Shown here piece after piece: positions 37,387-47,690 of a stretch of 64,000 nucleotides of DNA (positions within the stretch are counted from its first letter, which is position 1; every line of letters starts with the position of its first letter). The notes below the pieces were generated by a model that saw only the letters and a list, made by a program, of their open reading frames with translations, was not told the origin of the DNA and did no database searches. The position numbers and the translations under genes were made by a program. The stretch is from contig NC_051092.1 in the NCBI RefSeq assembly GCF_901709675.1, positions 7,571,491-7,635,490 on the forward strand, written 5' to 3'. The DNA is from Syngnathus acus. Taxonomy: Eukaryota > Chordata > Actinopteri > Syngnathiformes > Syngnathidae.

Positions 37387-37591
37387 CCAAGCGTCATGTT
37401 TAAAGAAAACCAAGCAAGCACAATAAATCAAATTTTAATCTTCCTCCACATATTGTTGAAAAGAGCAACAGGACAGGAGTAGAAAATGTGGTCCCTTCTA
37501 ATCTACAGCAGACAGTTAGAGAACGCACAGGAGCTTCCATCAGCTTCCGCCAAGTCAAACCAATACCAGTTCTTACTATGCTCATGCTTAC

Positions 37592-37675
37592 CTCAATACG
37601 AGCCACAGACTCTGCCACAAATTGCCATCCGCCAAGCGTGACAATCTTGCAAGCCCACCCACAACTCTGGTGATG
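37592..37675 (-). other. Weak candidate exon (84 nt)
   Basis: On the minus strand, cctttaggttag (acceptor, 37676-37687) is followed by 28 open codons and GAG|GTAAGC (37586-37591). The peptide ends VTLGGWQFVAESVARIE. The pyrimidine tract is poor, no homology is recognised, and both edges are phase 0, which does not fit the start of 29121-29236. Confidence 0.1.
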
Positions 37676-37699
37676 CTAACCTAAAGGCAGGCCCAACTA

Positions 37700-38255
37700 C
37701 CACTTCTGCCACAGTTGAGAACACTATAATCACCCATGACCTTTAAACTAAGGCAATAACTGAATGTATGTTTCTGTAAGCATGTCTTCATATTGAGACA
37801 CAGAATAGTCAAACATGCAGGTGAGAGGGATGAAACTTTTGTATTATTTTACACATTGCTTAATTAATGGAAAATTATTCAGTGGAATCAACCACAATCT
37901 TTTCCATAACGTTGGTTGACTTTCACATTTTCTTCCAATTGGGGAATAATGTTGTGATATAATGTGAATTCATTCCAGCCTCAAATTGATGCTACTATAA
38001 AACGTAGAGGCAATATTTTAAGTAACATTCTAACATCCCTAATTGTCATAAGTATAGAGAAGTATAACCACTAACTAACAAAACCACAATAAACAACAAC
38101 AAACTAGAAATACTCACCCTTTGAAGATGCTTGAAGGAAGCATATGAGGAAAGTGGCATTTTTAGATATAGGTGAATGCAGACATTTTGTGTCATGTATT
38201 TTAAAGGGAACAAATTATGGAAAACGTTCGGTCAGAAGATGTGTTGCATGTCCCT
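37700..38255. other. Unique AT-rich sequence
   Basis: Nothing recognised. A minus-strand acceptor/donor pair at 38113-38140 would enclose only 12 nt. Confidence 0.4.
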
Positions 38256-38257
38256 TT

Positions 38258-38330
38258 ATTTGCCCTGCGACTGACTGGTGACCGGTCCAGGGTGTAGCCC
38301 ATCTTTCGCCCAAAGTTGGCTGGAAGAGGG
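38258..38330 (+). repeat. SINE family A, internal fragment
   Basis: 'ttgccctgcgactgactggt', then 'gaccggtccagggtgtagcc' and 'gcccaaagttggctgg' match the central-3' body of the family. Both ends are missing. Confidence 0.65.
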
Positions 38331-40073
38331 ATAGTTTGCCACAGCGCACATGCAAAGAGGTAACTGTTGCAGCCGCAAGTCAAAATGCTTTTATCGTCCT
38401 CAAGCTAAGGGCACTGGCTTGCTTTTCACACTCTGGGCTCTGCTTCTGCTGAGTGGAGGCAAGCAGTTGGCCATCGAGCAAAGATGGCCAAATAGCGAAA
38501 GGTATGCGCCGACCAGCTCTACCATAATGGTTGTCCAAATATACTGAGAATGCTTCAGCCTTGTGGTATTTCTCACTTTTCCTCTTTCCCTTTACCCTTT
38601 CAACATGGCTAAAAGAGAAATAATGAGAATTAATGGACGGTAAACATGATGTTTGTTGGAAAGTGTCTGCGGTCATTTTCAAGCTAGTCATTACAGTTAA
38701 TTTGCTTTCAGCTGCAATTAATTCTCTTGCTCATGTTGCACTCAGCAGAGAGCACAGGGCTTCTACTTATTATACTTATACCTTATTATATTATATTAGA
38801 CCAAAGCAAAATCCAACAAAATAGTCGCTAATGTTTATTTACAAACATTTGTTACTATTTTGTTCAGTTGTGAAATAAAGTTTCCGGGAAAAAAGGAGAC
38901 ACACTGATATCAACAAGAGACCAACCCTAAAAATGTCTTTTATACATACAGCAGCTGCACGCAAATATGAAAGGTCACCTCCCAGGCCTTTGTGTTTGGA
39001 CAAAATCCAAAGAAAAATACACATTTTTAAAAATACCCAACCTTTTATGGGCTAGGCCTAACAGGTGCCACAGGAAACAAAGAAGTAGCGAGCTGGAAAT
39101 AGAGGCTGGACAACTTTCGGTCCATGTAATTGGTTCATCATGACATGAGTATGTGCCCATTAAGGACAAGGTTAGAACTGTACAACTTTGTAATGTTCTG
39201 CCACCGTATGTTACGCCAGACCACAATTAAGATGATTTAAAGACTGTTAAATGCAATCAGTCTGTCATGGTGTAATGCTCAGTCAAATGAGGACAAGTCC
39301 GTCATCTTGATAATGGCTAACAATTGTACTATTATGACTGGTGCCATTTCTGACGTCGCTGCGGTTATTGATGTGTAACCATCCAAGGCAACAGTTCAGC
39401 GGCAGCAAATGTGAGCGTGCTAACTAATAGAGGTAAATTGTCAGGTTTATTCCAAGCACACTTGGGAGGGAGCTTTCCAACTTAAGTCTCTTCCCTCTGC
39501 TTCCAGCTCAACATGTCGTCTTTCATTACCACAGCCACTGAGTTCAATGTTTATTTTCTGAGTCATACGGGACACCCGAAGTTCAAACTTTCTGCAACAC
39601 TGACATTCAGGGGAACAGTAACTGTTGTATTATAAGTTGGCAAATGTATCATTAAACCCAGAGATCAAAAAAGAATTTCACACAATTACTCTACTGCACG
39701 ATATGTACTCGCCCTGCCACAACTTTTCCCACCTCAGTTTGGAATGGTCAATAGTTTATATTTTTAACTGCGTAGCACTTATTTGGCTGTACTTCAAGAT
39801 TCTACTTCTTTTGCACAACAAAACAGACGTGCCTCAGACGTTGCGGACATCGGGAGATGCCAACAAAACTAAGAGTGGGACAATCAAGATCTTGACATGT
39901 TTTTACTTCATCCGTTATGTTCTTGCATTGACTCAGAATAAGTTAAAATATCAAAATCACGTCTCAATAACTAAAACTTAAATTTGACTTCTGAAGATGA
40001 CTTGTATATAAGCCATATTCTGCAGCAGACATCAAAACAGCACAGAACAATACGTTTTATTCGAGACTGCTCT
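38331..40073. other. Unique sequence, no gene recognised
   Basis: A 118-codon plus frame at 39625-39981 contains a hydrophobic segment but no domain. No dispersed repeat is recognised. Confidence 0.4.
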
Positions 40074-40273
40074 GCACTCCAAATTGCCCGTAGGTGTGAT
40101 TGTGAGCGTGAATGGTTGTCCGTCTAAGTGTGCCCTGCGATTGCTGGAAACCGGTTCAGGGTGTCCCCCGCCTACTGCCCAAAGACGGCTGAGATAGGTT
40201 CCAGCATGCCCGCGAACCTCGTGAGAAACAGTGGTTCGGAAAATCGATGTGTAGATGGACGGATGGATGGAAT
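40074..40273 (+). repeat. SINE family A, 5'-truncated copy inside a local duplication
   Basis: Runs from 'cactccaaattgcccgtagg' through 'tgtcccccgcctactgccca' and 'gctgagataggttccagcat' to a GGATGGATGG tail. It starts at nearly the same internal position as the block duplicated from 37118 and shares the same downstream non-SINE flank. Confidence 0.9.
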
Positions 40274-40277
40274 GTGA

Positions 40278-40360
40278 TGTTTCATATTTCAACTTAATAA
40301 GTTGAGACCACAAGAAAAGAAAAGGTCGGATGAAACAAAGATTGGACTACTAGTCAGAAT
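40278..40360. repeat. Non-SINE flank duplicated from 37303-37386 (copy 2)
   Basis: Begins gtttcatatttcaactt. It shares 'ataagttgaga', 'agaaaagg', 'gatgaaac' and 'agattggac' with copy 1, in the same order and orientation relative to the SINE. Confidence 0.75.
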
Positions 40361-41045
40361 TGAGGGAATGATAACGCAGCAATGTAAAAAGACATTCAGG
40401 ATTTCTGCTCCTGAGTTGTTAGGACATCAAACAAGGACAAAGGTTTTCTTGCAATAAAATTAAAGGAACAAAACTAAATTCCCATTGTCATTATGAGGTG
40501 TTGTGTATAAGATTGTCAGGAAAAAAAAAAATCGATTCCATATTGGATGAGGCTGTAACATAACAAAATGTGGAAAAAGTGAAACACAGACTACTTTTTG
40601 GATGCACTGTAACTAGTAACTTTGATTTATAAGACACATAAATGACTCAGCTAGTGACCTCAACCTTTTTTGTTAGATGTGTCATACTTAACAATTAATC
40701 ATAAGACTGCTGATAACTTCTAATAATGTGTGGGATGTATTGTTGTCATAACATAATAAGTTATCATGTTAAAACAATAAACAAGGCTTTACTCAATCTG
40801 GATTTTCGGGACCAGGCACCAATTATCGAGTTTAAATGGACCGATCACCGATGCGGTCACAAGATGGCACAATATGCTTATTTCAATAACTATTCACTCT
40901 ATACACTGTACTTGTGTACTGTCAGTAATTTAACAATCTCTGTCAGCAATTTAACAATCTCTCAAGAAAGAAATGGAGAAAAAACAAGGAGTGTGATTCT
41001 CAAGTAGTTGTCACAATTGAGAAAACCATCAACCACATCTCTGCT
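40361..41045. other. Unique AT-rich sequence
   Basis: A 21-bp direct repeat (tgtcagtaatttaacaatct and its near copy) lies at 40919-40961. No gene recognised. Confidence 0.4.
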
Positions 41046-41107
41046 CTTCTGTGGAGTTTGGATGTTTCTACTTTGGCCTTCCACTCACATTCCAGAAAAC
41101 ATGTACA
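41046..41107 (+). repeat. SINE family A, internal fragment
   Basis: 'ctgtggagtttggatgtttc', then 'ccttccactcacattccaga' and 'aaacatgtacag' correspond to the 'gtggagtttgcatgttctcc..cccacattccaaaaacatgc' part of the family. It is followed by 'tttgaacaaatcggaatccg' and 'gaaccccgaaaccgaacaaa', likely another short repeat. Confidence 0.55.
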
Positions 41108-41299
41108 GACAAATTCCCCGTTTTGAACGTCCCCAAGTTTGAACAAATCGGAATCCGAACCAAAAATTCTAAGCTTTTGAACCCCGAAACCGAACAAAAC
41201 ACTGGCAGCATAGAAAATTAATGGATTGATGTTCCAGAATCTGAACCACTTATCGCATGATGACGATTTGAACTTTGGGCCGTGTCTTTGGTCAAACTG

Positions 41300-43220
41300 C
41301 AAATCTTAGAACTTTGGGGGATTTTTAATTTCAAGGTGGCATAACTATGTATGTTATCACTCGCTCATTAATATGTGCAGATGCGGTTCACAGGCTACCA
41401 TAGTTACGTGTCAACAAACCAGGCAAGAGGATCAGAATTTCAAAACCATTATCCATCATGGCCGTGTTGACTGAAGTGTGCACTCAACACATCAATCCTA
41501 TAAAAAGAAAAATAAAGCCAAGTTTTTGCGACTGCAGGAAAAAATATCAGACAATTCAACATTATCATAAGGGAGCATTTTAACTGATGTCAAATCAATT
41601 TGAGACCCAAAGGAAGATCATTCCTCATGTCACAATTAAACAAGAGAATCGCACAAGACGATTTTCCACTGAGGACGAGGTGACAAATCCCAGTTGGAAA
41701 AGAACACGTGTAATTATTTAACTTGATGGCTGAACATTTCAAGGTCCTGGTATGGTGTAATCAAGTGTTCTGTCATACTGGCACCACTTATTGGGTCAAG
41801 TGAAAAAAAGTGTTGATGTTATCATTAACACCTGTGATGTTTGCGGTGGAAATGGTTTATGTAGGACTAAATCACTGAACATGTTCCTCTTCTCATTATA
41901 GGAATTAAAATGTCTTCCAGAGGATGTTTTTCTAAAAATGAATGAGTCAAGGCCAGTTTTGGTTGTTATTCAAAGGGTTGTTGGAGCCTCAGCAAATATA
42001 TTCAAAAGGTAATGATGTCATAATTTACAAGTTTTACCTGTCTTTACTAATTAACAATATTGGCCTACGGTTAGTTTGTATGAATATGAATTGTGGTTTT
42101 TGTTGCTATTCAGTGAGAAATTCTGAAGAACGACATATAATCATGCATACAGTACAATTTGCATAGTTTGTACAGTACTGCTGCAGTTATTCTACTACTT
42201 GCCATTTTTGAAATAGGAGTACAGTACAGTAGATACACAAGTTTTTTGGAAATCCTCAAGACCGTATGGTTCGACAGTTTAGGTTCATTTCTGACTTCCG
42301 TTCTTACAATTCTTTTTCTTTTGTTTATTTCCTCATGTGTGTTTTGACAAGAGGGCGGCATGAGTGGTTACGGCAGCACGTCATAATATGTCATATGCAG
42401 CAGCCAATTGATATGGCTCCTTTAAAAAGGGGTCTCAAAACCAAGGCAACAACACAAGTGGAAGGGGTGTAAAATGTCCTGTAATTCTTGATCCTTGCTG
42501 CATTTTGATCAAAGCATGTCACAGACTTGTCAAAAGACACCTGGGAACTGTTTTAAATTGTGAAAAATGTATATCATAAGTCACCTTTAATTTTGGGCAG
42601 CTGTGGCAGATGTCTTCGAAGGTTGAGTGAGCATTAGTGTAAATTTAGAAGTGGCCTTCCCTAAAATGTGTGGGTATTATAATTTGTCTCTTGTTAAAAC
42701 TGTGTTAAACAGCCCACAACCCAACCCTCAACTGTCTATCTGGAAGCAGTTTGAAGTCTTTATATACATGTAGTATATAGGTCTTTGCTTAAACTGCTGT
42801 CCACTATATTATTAAGGGCCATCAGAGAGAAAAATGATTATTTAAAAAGAACCAAACTATCTATTAATTCTCCAATTCATCACCGTGTAGAGCATTCCTG
42901 GTCCTGCTTCCGCCCCAGGGCCCACACAGCACTCAAAGAGTCAAGCTAGCTGGTGATGTCATGGTGTTTAAGTCTCTTGAAGAACCAAGGAGACCTGTCT
43001 GCACTATATATAAAAGAGGCTCATGTAAGACTAAGGCTGATCCCCTTTAAAATAATAAGCAAGCCCCTCTGCTTCCTTACATTGGATTTCACCACCCACT
43101 CCTACTCTGAGCGACAGTGCTCACACATTGACGCCCAGATCGAGCAAGATTTAATTTAACTTGATGGCTATTTCAAAATATCATAAAACAGAAAAGATGC
43201 ACACAGACCGACGTGTAGTT
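41300..43220. other. Unique AT-rich sequence
   Basis: Frames at 41942-42472 overlap on both strands and lack domains. No dispersed repeat recognised. Confidence 0.4.
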
Positions 43221-43224
43221 GTTA

Positions 43225-43531
43225 CCGTATTTTCCGCACTGTAAGGCGCACCTAAAAACCTCCAATTTTCTCAAAAACCGACAGTGCGCCTTATAATCAG
43301 GTGCGCCTTATATATGGACCAATAATGAGGCACTCCAGCAGGCGTGTCCAAAGTCCGGCCCGCGGGCCAAATGTTTATATCTTATCCATGGACAAAGTTT
43401 TAAAATGGGCCATTCATTGAAGGTGCGCCTTATAATCCGGTGCGCCTTATATATGGACAAAGTTTTAAAATGGGCCATTCCTTGAAAGTGTGCCTTATAA
43501 TCCGGTGTGCCTTATAGTGCGATAAATACGG
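43225..43531 (+). mobile_element. Foldback MITE, TA-flanked, copy 3, with nested insert (307 bp)
   Basis: Starts ccgtattttccgcactgtaa and ends tgccttatagtgcgataaat then acgg, between TA at 43223-43224 and 43532-43533. The internal unit 'acaaagttttaaaatgggcc' occurs twice (about 43393 and 43458), so the 3' arm has been duplicated. At 43338-43372 lies 'gcgtgtccaaagtccggccc' then gcgggccaaat, which looks like a piece of a different fish repeat inserted into the MITE. Confidence 0.85.
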
Positions 43532-43684
43532 TAGTTCTAATGTTTGTGCTGTCTCAGTAGGGGGTGGACTAGGAGGCGTTCATGGTATAACAAAGATGTT
43601 CGGGGGTACACAAGCATTGCTGTAGATTATGCCAAAAATCTAACTGAGGTCGATTTAATGTTGATGGTCATTCATGTTAGTTAA

Positions 43685-43815
43685 ATTCATAAATCATTCA
43701 TAGGTGTGACTATGAGTGAGAATGGTTGTATGTAATTGTCTGACAACCAGTCTTGGACATATCACTAACTCCATGAAGGGTAAGCAACAGTGAAAATGTA
43801 TGAATGGATCAATCT
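43685..43815 (+). repeat. SINE family A, strongly degenerate 3' half
   Basis: 'aggtgtgactatgagtgaga', 'atggttgtatgtaattgtct', 'gacaaccagtcttgg' and a 'gtatgaatggatc' tail follow the family order with many deletions. Confidence 0.5.
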
Positions 43816-43829
43816 CCAGAGCAGTACTG

Positions 43830-44062
43830 TGTAGGAGTGGTTAGTACATCTGGCGCACAGAGGTGTGTGTGTGGGAGCCCAAGTTTTCCTTATTCGTGAA
43901 TATGAATTTGAAGGATTGTTTATCTATATTCGTCCTGTAATTTGTTGGCACCTGCTCCAAGGTCCTTCCTCCTCTTGCTCAGTCAGCTGGAATTGGTTCC
44001 AGCTCTCCTGTAATGTTAATAAGGATAAGCAGTTTAAAAAGAAAATGGATGGATTGCTGGGT
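43830..44062 (+). repeat. SINE family A, degenerate near full-length copy
   Basis: The head-like 'agtggttagtacatctggcg' (43836-43855) is followed by 'tgtgggagcccaagttttcc'. Much later come 'tcagctggaattggttccag', 'ataaggataagcagttt' and the tail 'aaaatggatggatt'. It is directly adjacent to another copy of the same family in the same orientation. Confidence 0.6.
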
Positions 44063-45865
44063 CATTTCCCATCCTTAGATAAACCATAAAATAATCTTAA
44101 CTATCAAGTTGACTGTACCATAATTTAATAATGCTGGGCAAGCTACGAAGCCAAAAGCTACCATAAGAAGATTGAACACTCACACTAAACAGGACAGTGG
44201 CAAAGCATCAGAGCTCAGTCACACAGTGAAGAATAAAGGGAATGGATATACTTTTTTGCTTATTGATTTAATTAAATTCTACTCAGTGATGCATTGGTGC
44301 CATGAATCACGTGGGATTTTTCCACATTACCAGCAATGCATGCAACACATCATGAAATGTGCCAAATGCTTTTTTCCCGACTGAGACTGAATGTGTTCAC
44401 CAATGTAGCTACCACTAACCCTGCTTGTAATGCATCAAAAAATGTACATTGATCATATCAAAAAATGCATAATAATGGATTTTTTTCTGTTTCTGAGTTC
44501 TGGGATTTTTTTTTTTCTTTCTTTTAAAGCAGGATGGAATGAAAATGCATGGCTTTTCTCATAACTTTTCCAGGCTTGGCCAGTAATGCATTTGGACTAA
44601 AGTCGAGCTCTTATTCAGTCTGGCGGAGACAGAGTTGCTCATGTGTGTCTTGGCGGTGCCCCCAGTGAAAGTGAGATGAAAAATGAGCAGAAGGCGCAGG
44701 TTACCTGTTATCACTTTAAATATTTTCTTTCCACATTCCCAGAGTTTAACTTCAACAAATGACCACAAATTAGATTAAACACAGCTGTCATTTACACAAA
44801 TCTATATCAGCCATTGAGAAGCGGCATAGTTCTCCAGTCGCAAAGCGGTCAAAGTGATAAAAGGTTCCATTCTGACTGAGATCTTGATCAAATTGATGAC
44901 TAAGTAAAAGATAACAATTGAGGGTTACCAATTTAGCCTAGTCACATGACATACACTATTTATTGTATATACAAAACTTGGTTATTTCTTAGAACTGATT
45001 CTGTAACCTCTTGCTGGGGGCCCTGGCAGCCACGTTTAGGGTCCACCAAAGACAAAACTGAAAGGTCGTGTGACAACGTGGGGGACGGAATTGGCTGTGA
45101 TTGCTGTGGATGGATGGTAGACGAGATATTTAAATTGTGAAAATTTTTTGCCACACTGCAGATGAGAAATCGAGACAGCTGTAGTAAATTGGAGTCCATG
45201 TAACTTAACCTCAAAGTATGTAATGGTGCATAACACAAGAGAAGTGAAGGACCCATGTCAACTGAGGCGAGATGTTCACAATGGATGGATGCTTTCAATC
45301 TGTTCAAGACAGTTGGACTGAATTAATTGTTTCATAATCGTCACTCAAAGTTCTGTAATTAACATGTATTGTTTCTTATGTATGTGTGTAAAGCAAATGC
45401 AATACAAATACCATTTTTGGTTGTCATATTTAGTATCCAGCATCCTGTTCTAGAACAAAAGTCACCTTCCTACTATGCACACTTATTTTGTTTTGTTTCG
45501 CTCTAAGTATCCATTTTGGTTTTTGGAGGGACAGGAGGACCCAAGTGCATCCCATAAATAAATAAAGCATGTAACTAAAAAGGCAAATTTTACAAAAATG
45601 AATCTCCCTCTGTAGAATACAGAAACTATGGAAACTTTGTGTGACAAGTTCAATACGTACGAATACAAAAACTGCAACTGGTAGAGGGCAAGGATCCAAC
45701 AAAAACTGCACGATAGAATGGAACTAAACCGGGCTTAATTATGCAGGTGAGACACACTTGGAGGACCAAAATAGCAGATACCGAGCAGATGACTGATGGG
45801 ATGAGACAAGAGGACATGAGAAATGGCTGATGAGAAAGTATGAAACCAATACTGTGTTGCTGTCG
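44063..45865. other. Unique sequence, no gene recognised
   Basis: A weak minus-strand candidate exon (44705-44749, 45 nt, peptide KLWECGKKIFKVIT, phase 1 at both ends) sits between gttgaag and GTAACC. No domains are recognised in the longer frames at 44960-45711. Confidence 0.35.
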
Positions 45866-47140
45866 CTAAGGACACTCTCCACAACACATCTGTGGAAGCT
45901 TCTCAAGAAATAGCACCTCCATCCGGCTTGCTGCAGCTTCCCGAGGAATTAGAGATGTTGGTGAGCCTTCTTGAACAGACAGGAAGTGTTTTGTCTCCAG
46001 GTGAGGTCCTCGGAAAAGTTGCTTCCAAGGTACTTGTAGCTGGAGACCATTTCTACTGCTGCTCTTCTGATGTGCATTTGGCTGAGGAGGCATCTGTTCC
46101 TCCCGAAGTTCACCACTATCTCTTTCACTTTCTTCACACTGATACAAAGGTAATTTTTGATCCAGTCCACCAGATGTTTTAACTCCTTTTTGTACGCTGA
46201 CTCATCGTTATTCATGATGTTTCCCAGTATTGCTAAAAACTTCACTTTATGAAAGCTCGGCAATTCCACAGAGCAGTCATAGGTCTGTATGGGGGTGGCG
46301 GTCAGCACACAGCCCTGGAGTGAGTGAGTCACGACTGAGGGTGATGGAGGAGCAGACGGTGTTGTGGAACCTGACAATCTGTGGTCTGTTGGTCAGGAAG
46401 TCCAGGATCTCATTCCCCTGACCAAAAATATTCAGCTTTTATACTGTGGGATGATGGTGATGAAGGTAGAAGTGAAATCTAGGAAGAGTAGCCTTTCTTT
46501 CTTTCCAGGTGGGTGAAGGCTCTGTGGACTACTGATGAGATGGCATCATCAGTGGAGCGGTTATTCCAGTCGGCATATTGTTCAGGGTCCACAGCGGCGT
46601 CAACTGTATTTTTCGTATTACTGCCATAATCAGTTTCTCAAAGCACAAAGTGCTACTGGTCGATTGTCAGTGTCAGACCTGTCACTGTAGAGACCTTGGG
46701 TCCAAAGATGATGGAGGGAGTCTTAAGCAGGTTGGGCCAGATGCTTGATGGCGAGAGATGTTAATAATGCCTGTAGCACCTTGATGGACACAGTCTTTCA
46801 GAACCCGCCGTGGGATGTTATCAGGGCTTGCAGCTTTGCAGGGTCTTCCTCACATATGAATTAATTGAGGGTCACAAGGCATCTGGCAGGGAAATAATCT
46901 TTTGAGCATCGTGCCTCCTTAGTTTTATAGTTTGCAATTAATGCCTTTCCACATGCTCTGGGGGTCATTGGAGGTGAAGTGGCCCTGGGCTTTCTGTGGA
47001 TAGGAATATTTAACCCTGCTGAAGCCCACAGCCAGCTCTTTCTTGCTGCTTTGAATACTGATGATTCGCATGCCCTGAAGGCAGCATCTCTGGCCTTCAG
47101 CAGTGCTCTTACCACTGCATTCAGCCAGGGCTTCTGGTTT
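45866..47140 (-). pseudogene. Dead LINE ORF2 (L2/CR1-group non-LTR retrotransposon)
   Basis: On the minus strand, scattered segments follow ORF2 order. First is the linker before reverse transcriptase (VRALLKARDAAFRACESSVF about 47110-47055, and TPRACGKAL near 46950). Then come the RT segments CFEKLIM (about 46640), EILDFLTNRPQ (about 46400) and QGCVL (about 46310). The thumb follows, with NNDESAYKKELKHLVDW (about 46210-46160), VSSYKYLGSNFSEDLTW (about 46030-45980), LFKKAHQHL (about 45960) and MEVLFLEKL (about 45910). Segments lie in different frames with stops between them. The catalytic F/YxDD motif is not seen where expected; the sequence there reads VKFLAILG. No endonuclease domain is visible, so this is an internal, inactive relic. 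The exact clade (L2, Rex1 or CR1) is uncertain. Confidence 0.85.
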
Positions 47141-47214
47141 GAGTAAACATGAATTGCTTTGGTTTGGTTTAATACAAGTTATACACCATCGGCTCTCTTC
47201 TGAAGGAAACCAGA

Positions 47215-47475
47215 CTTTACTGGCTACCACTCTCATTGCAAAAACATGCAAGTTAGTTTCACGGAGTACTTTAAAATTCCCATCGGTGTGAATGCGAGTG
47301 CGGCTGGTCATTTGGCTATATGGGCCTCGTAATCGATTGGTATCTGGTGAGGGATGTAACCTGGCTCTCAGCCAAAGTCAGCCAGCCGGTGCACACTTAA
47401 GCTGACTCACAAACCTAAACAGCTGAAGCGTCAGAGAATGACTGACTGAATGAATGCATGAATGAATGCATATAC
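47215..47475 (+). repeat. SINE family A, degenerate copy
   Basis: 'ctctcattgcaaaaacatgc', 'taaaattcccatcggtgtga' and 'agccaaagtcagccagccgg' follow the family in order. It ends in a gaatgaatgcatgaatgaat tail. It abuts the upstream edge of the LINE relic. Confidence 0.55.
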
Positions 47476-47510
47476 TATATGTGTTGCGGACAGTTAACTC
47501 CAGTACATAT

Positions 47511-47690
47511 TAGGGCTGCTCGATTAATTTTTCAAATTCATTTTTAATTTCAATCACTCACGATTTTGGCTACAGATGATTTCAAAATGTATATAATCGA
47601 AGACAAACTATTATTTGGTGTTTCCGTTCTGAAATGTGGCTGCATTCAACAGTTGCAAGTCTTTTTTTTCGCCACAATGAATTTTTTAAC
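47511..47690 (+). mobile_element. hAT-like non-autonomous fragment
   Basis: Begins 'attagggctgctcgattaat', then 'tttttaatttcaatcactca' and 'cgattttggctacag'. Related to the fragment at 25012. The right terminus was not identified. Confidence 0.55.

Noticed and set aside
45892-46377. Frames of 96-142 codons read as host genes
   Set aside because: The minus-strand frames are pieces of LINE ORF2 and the plus-strand one is their antisense.
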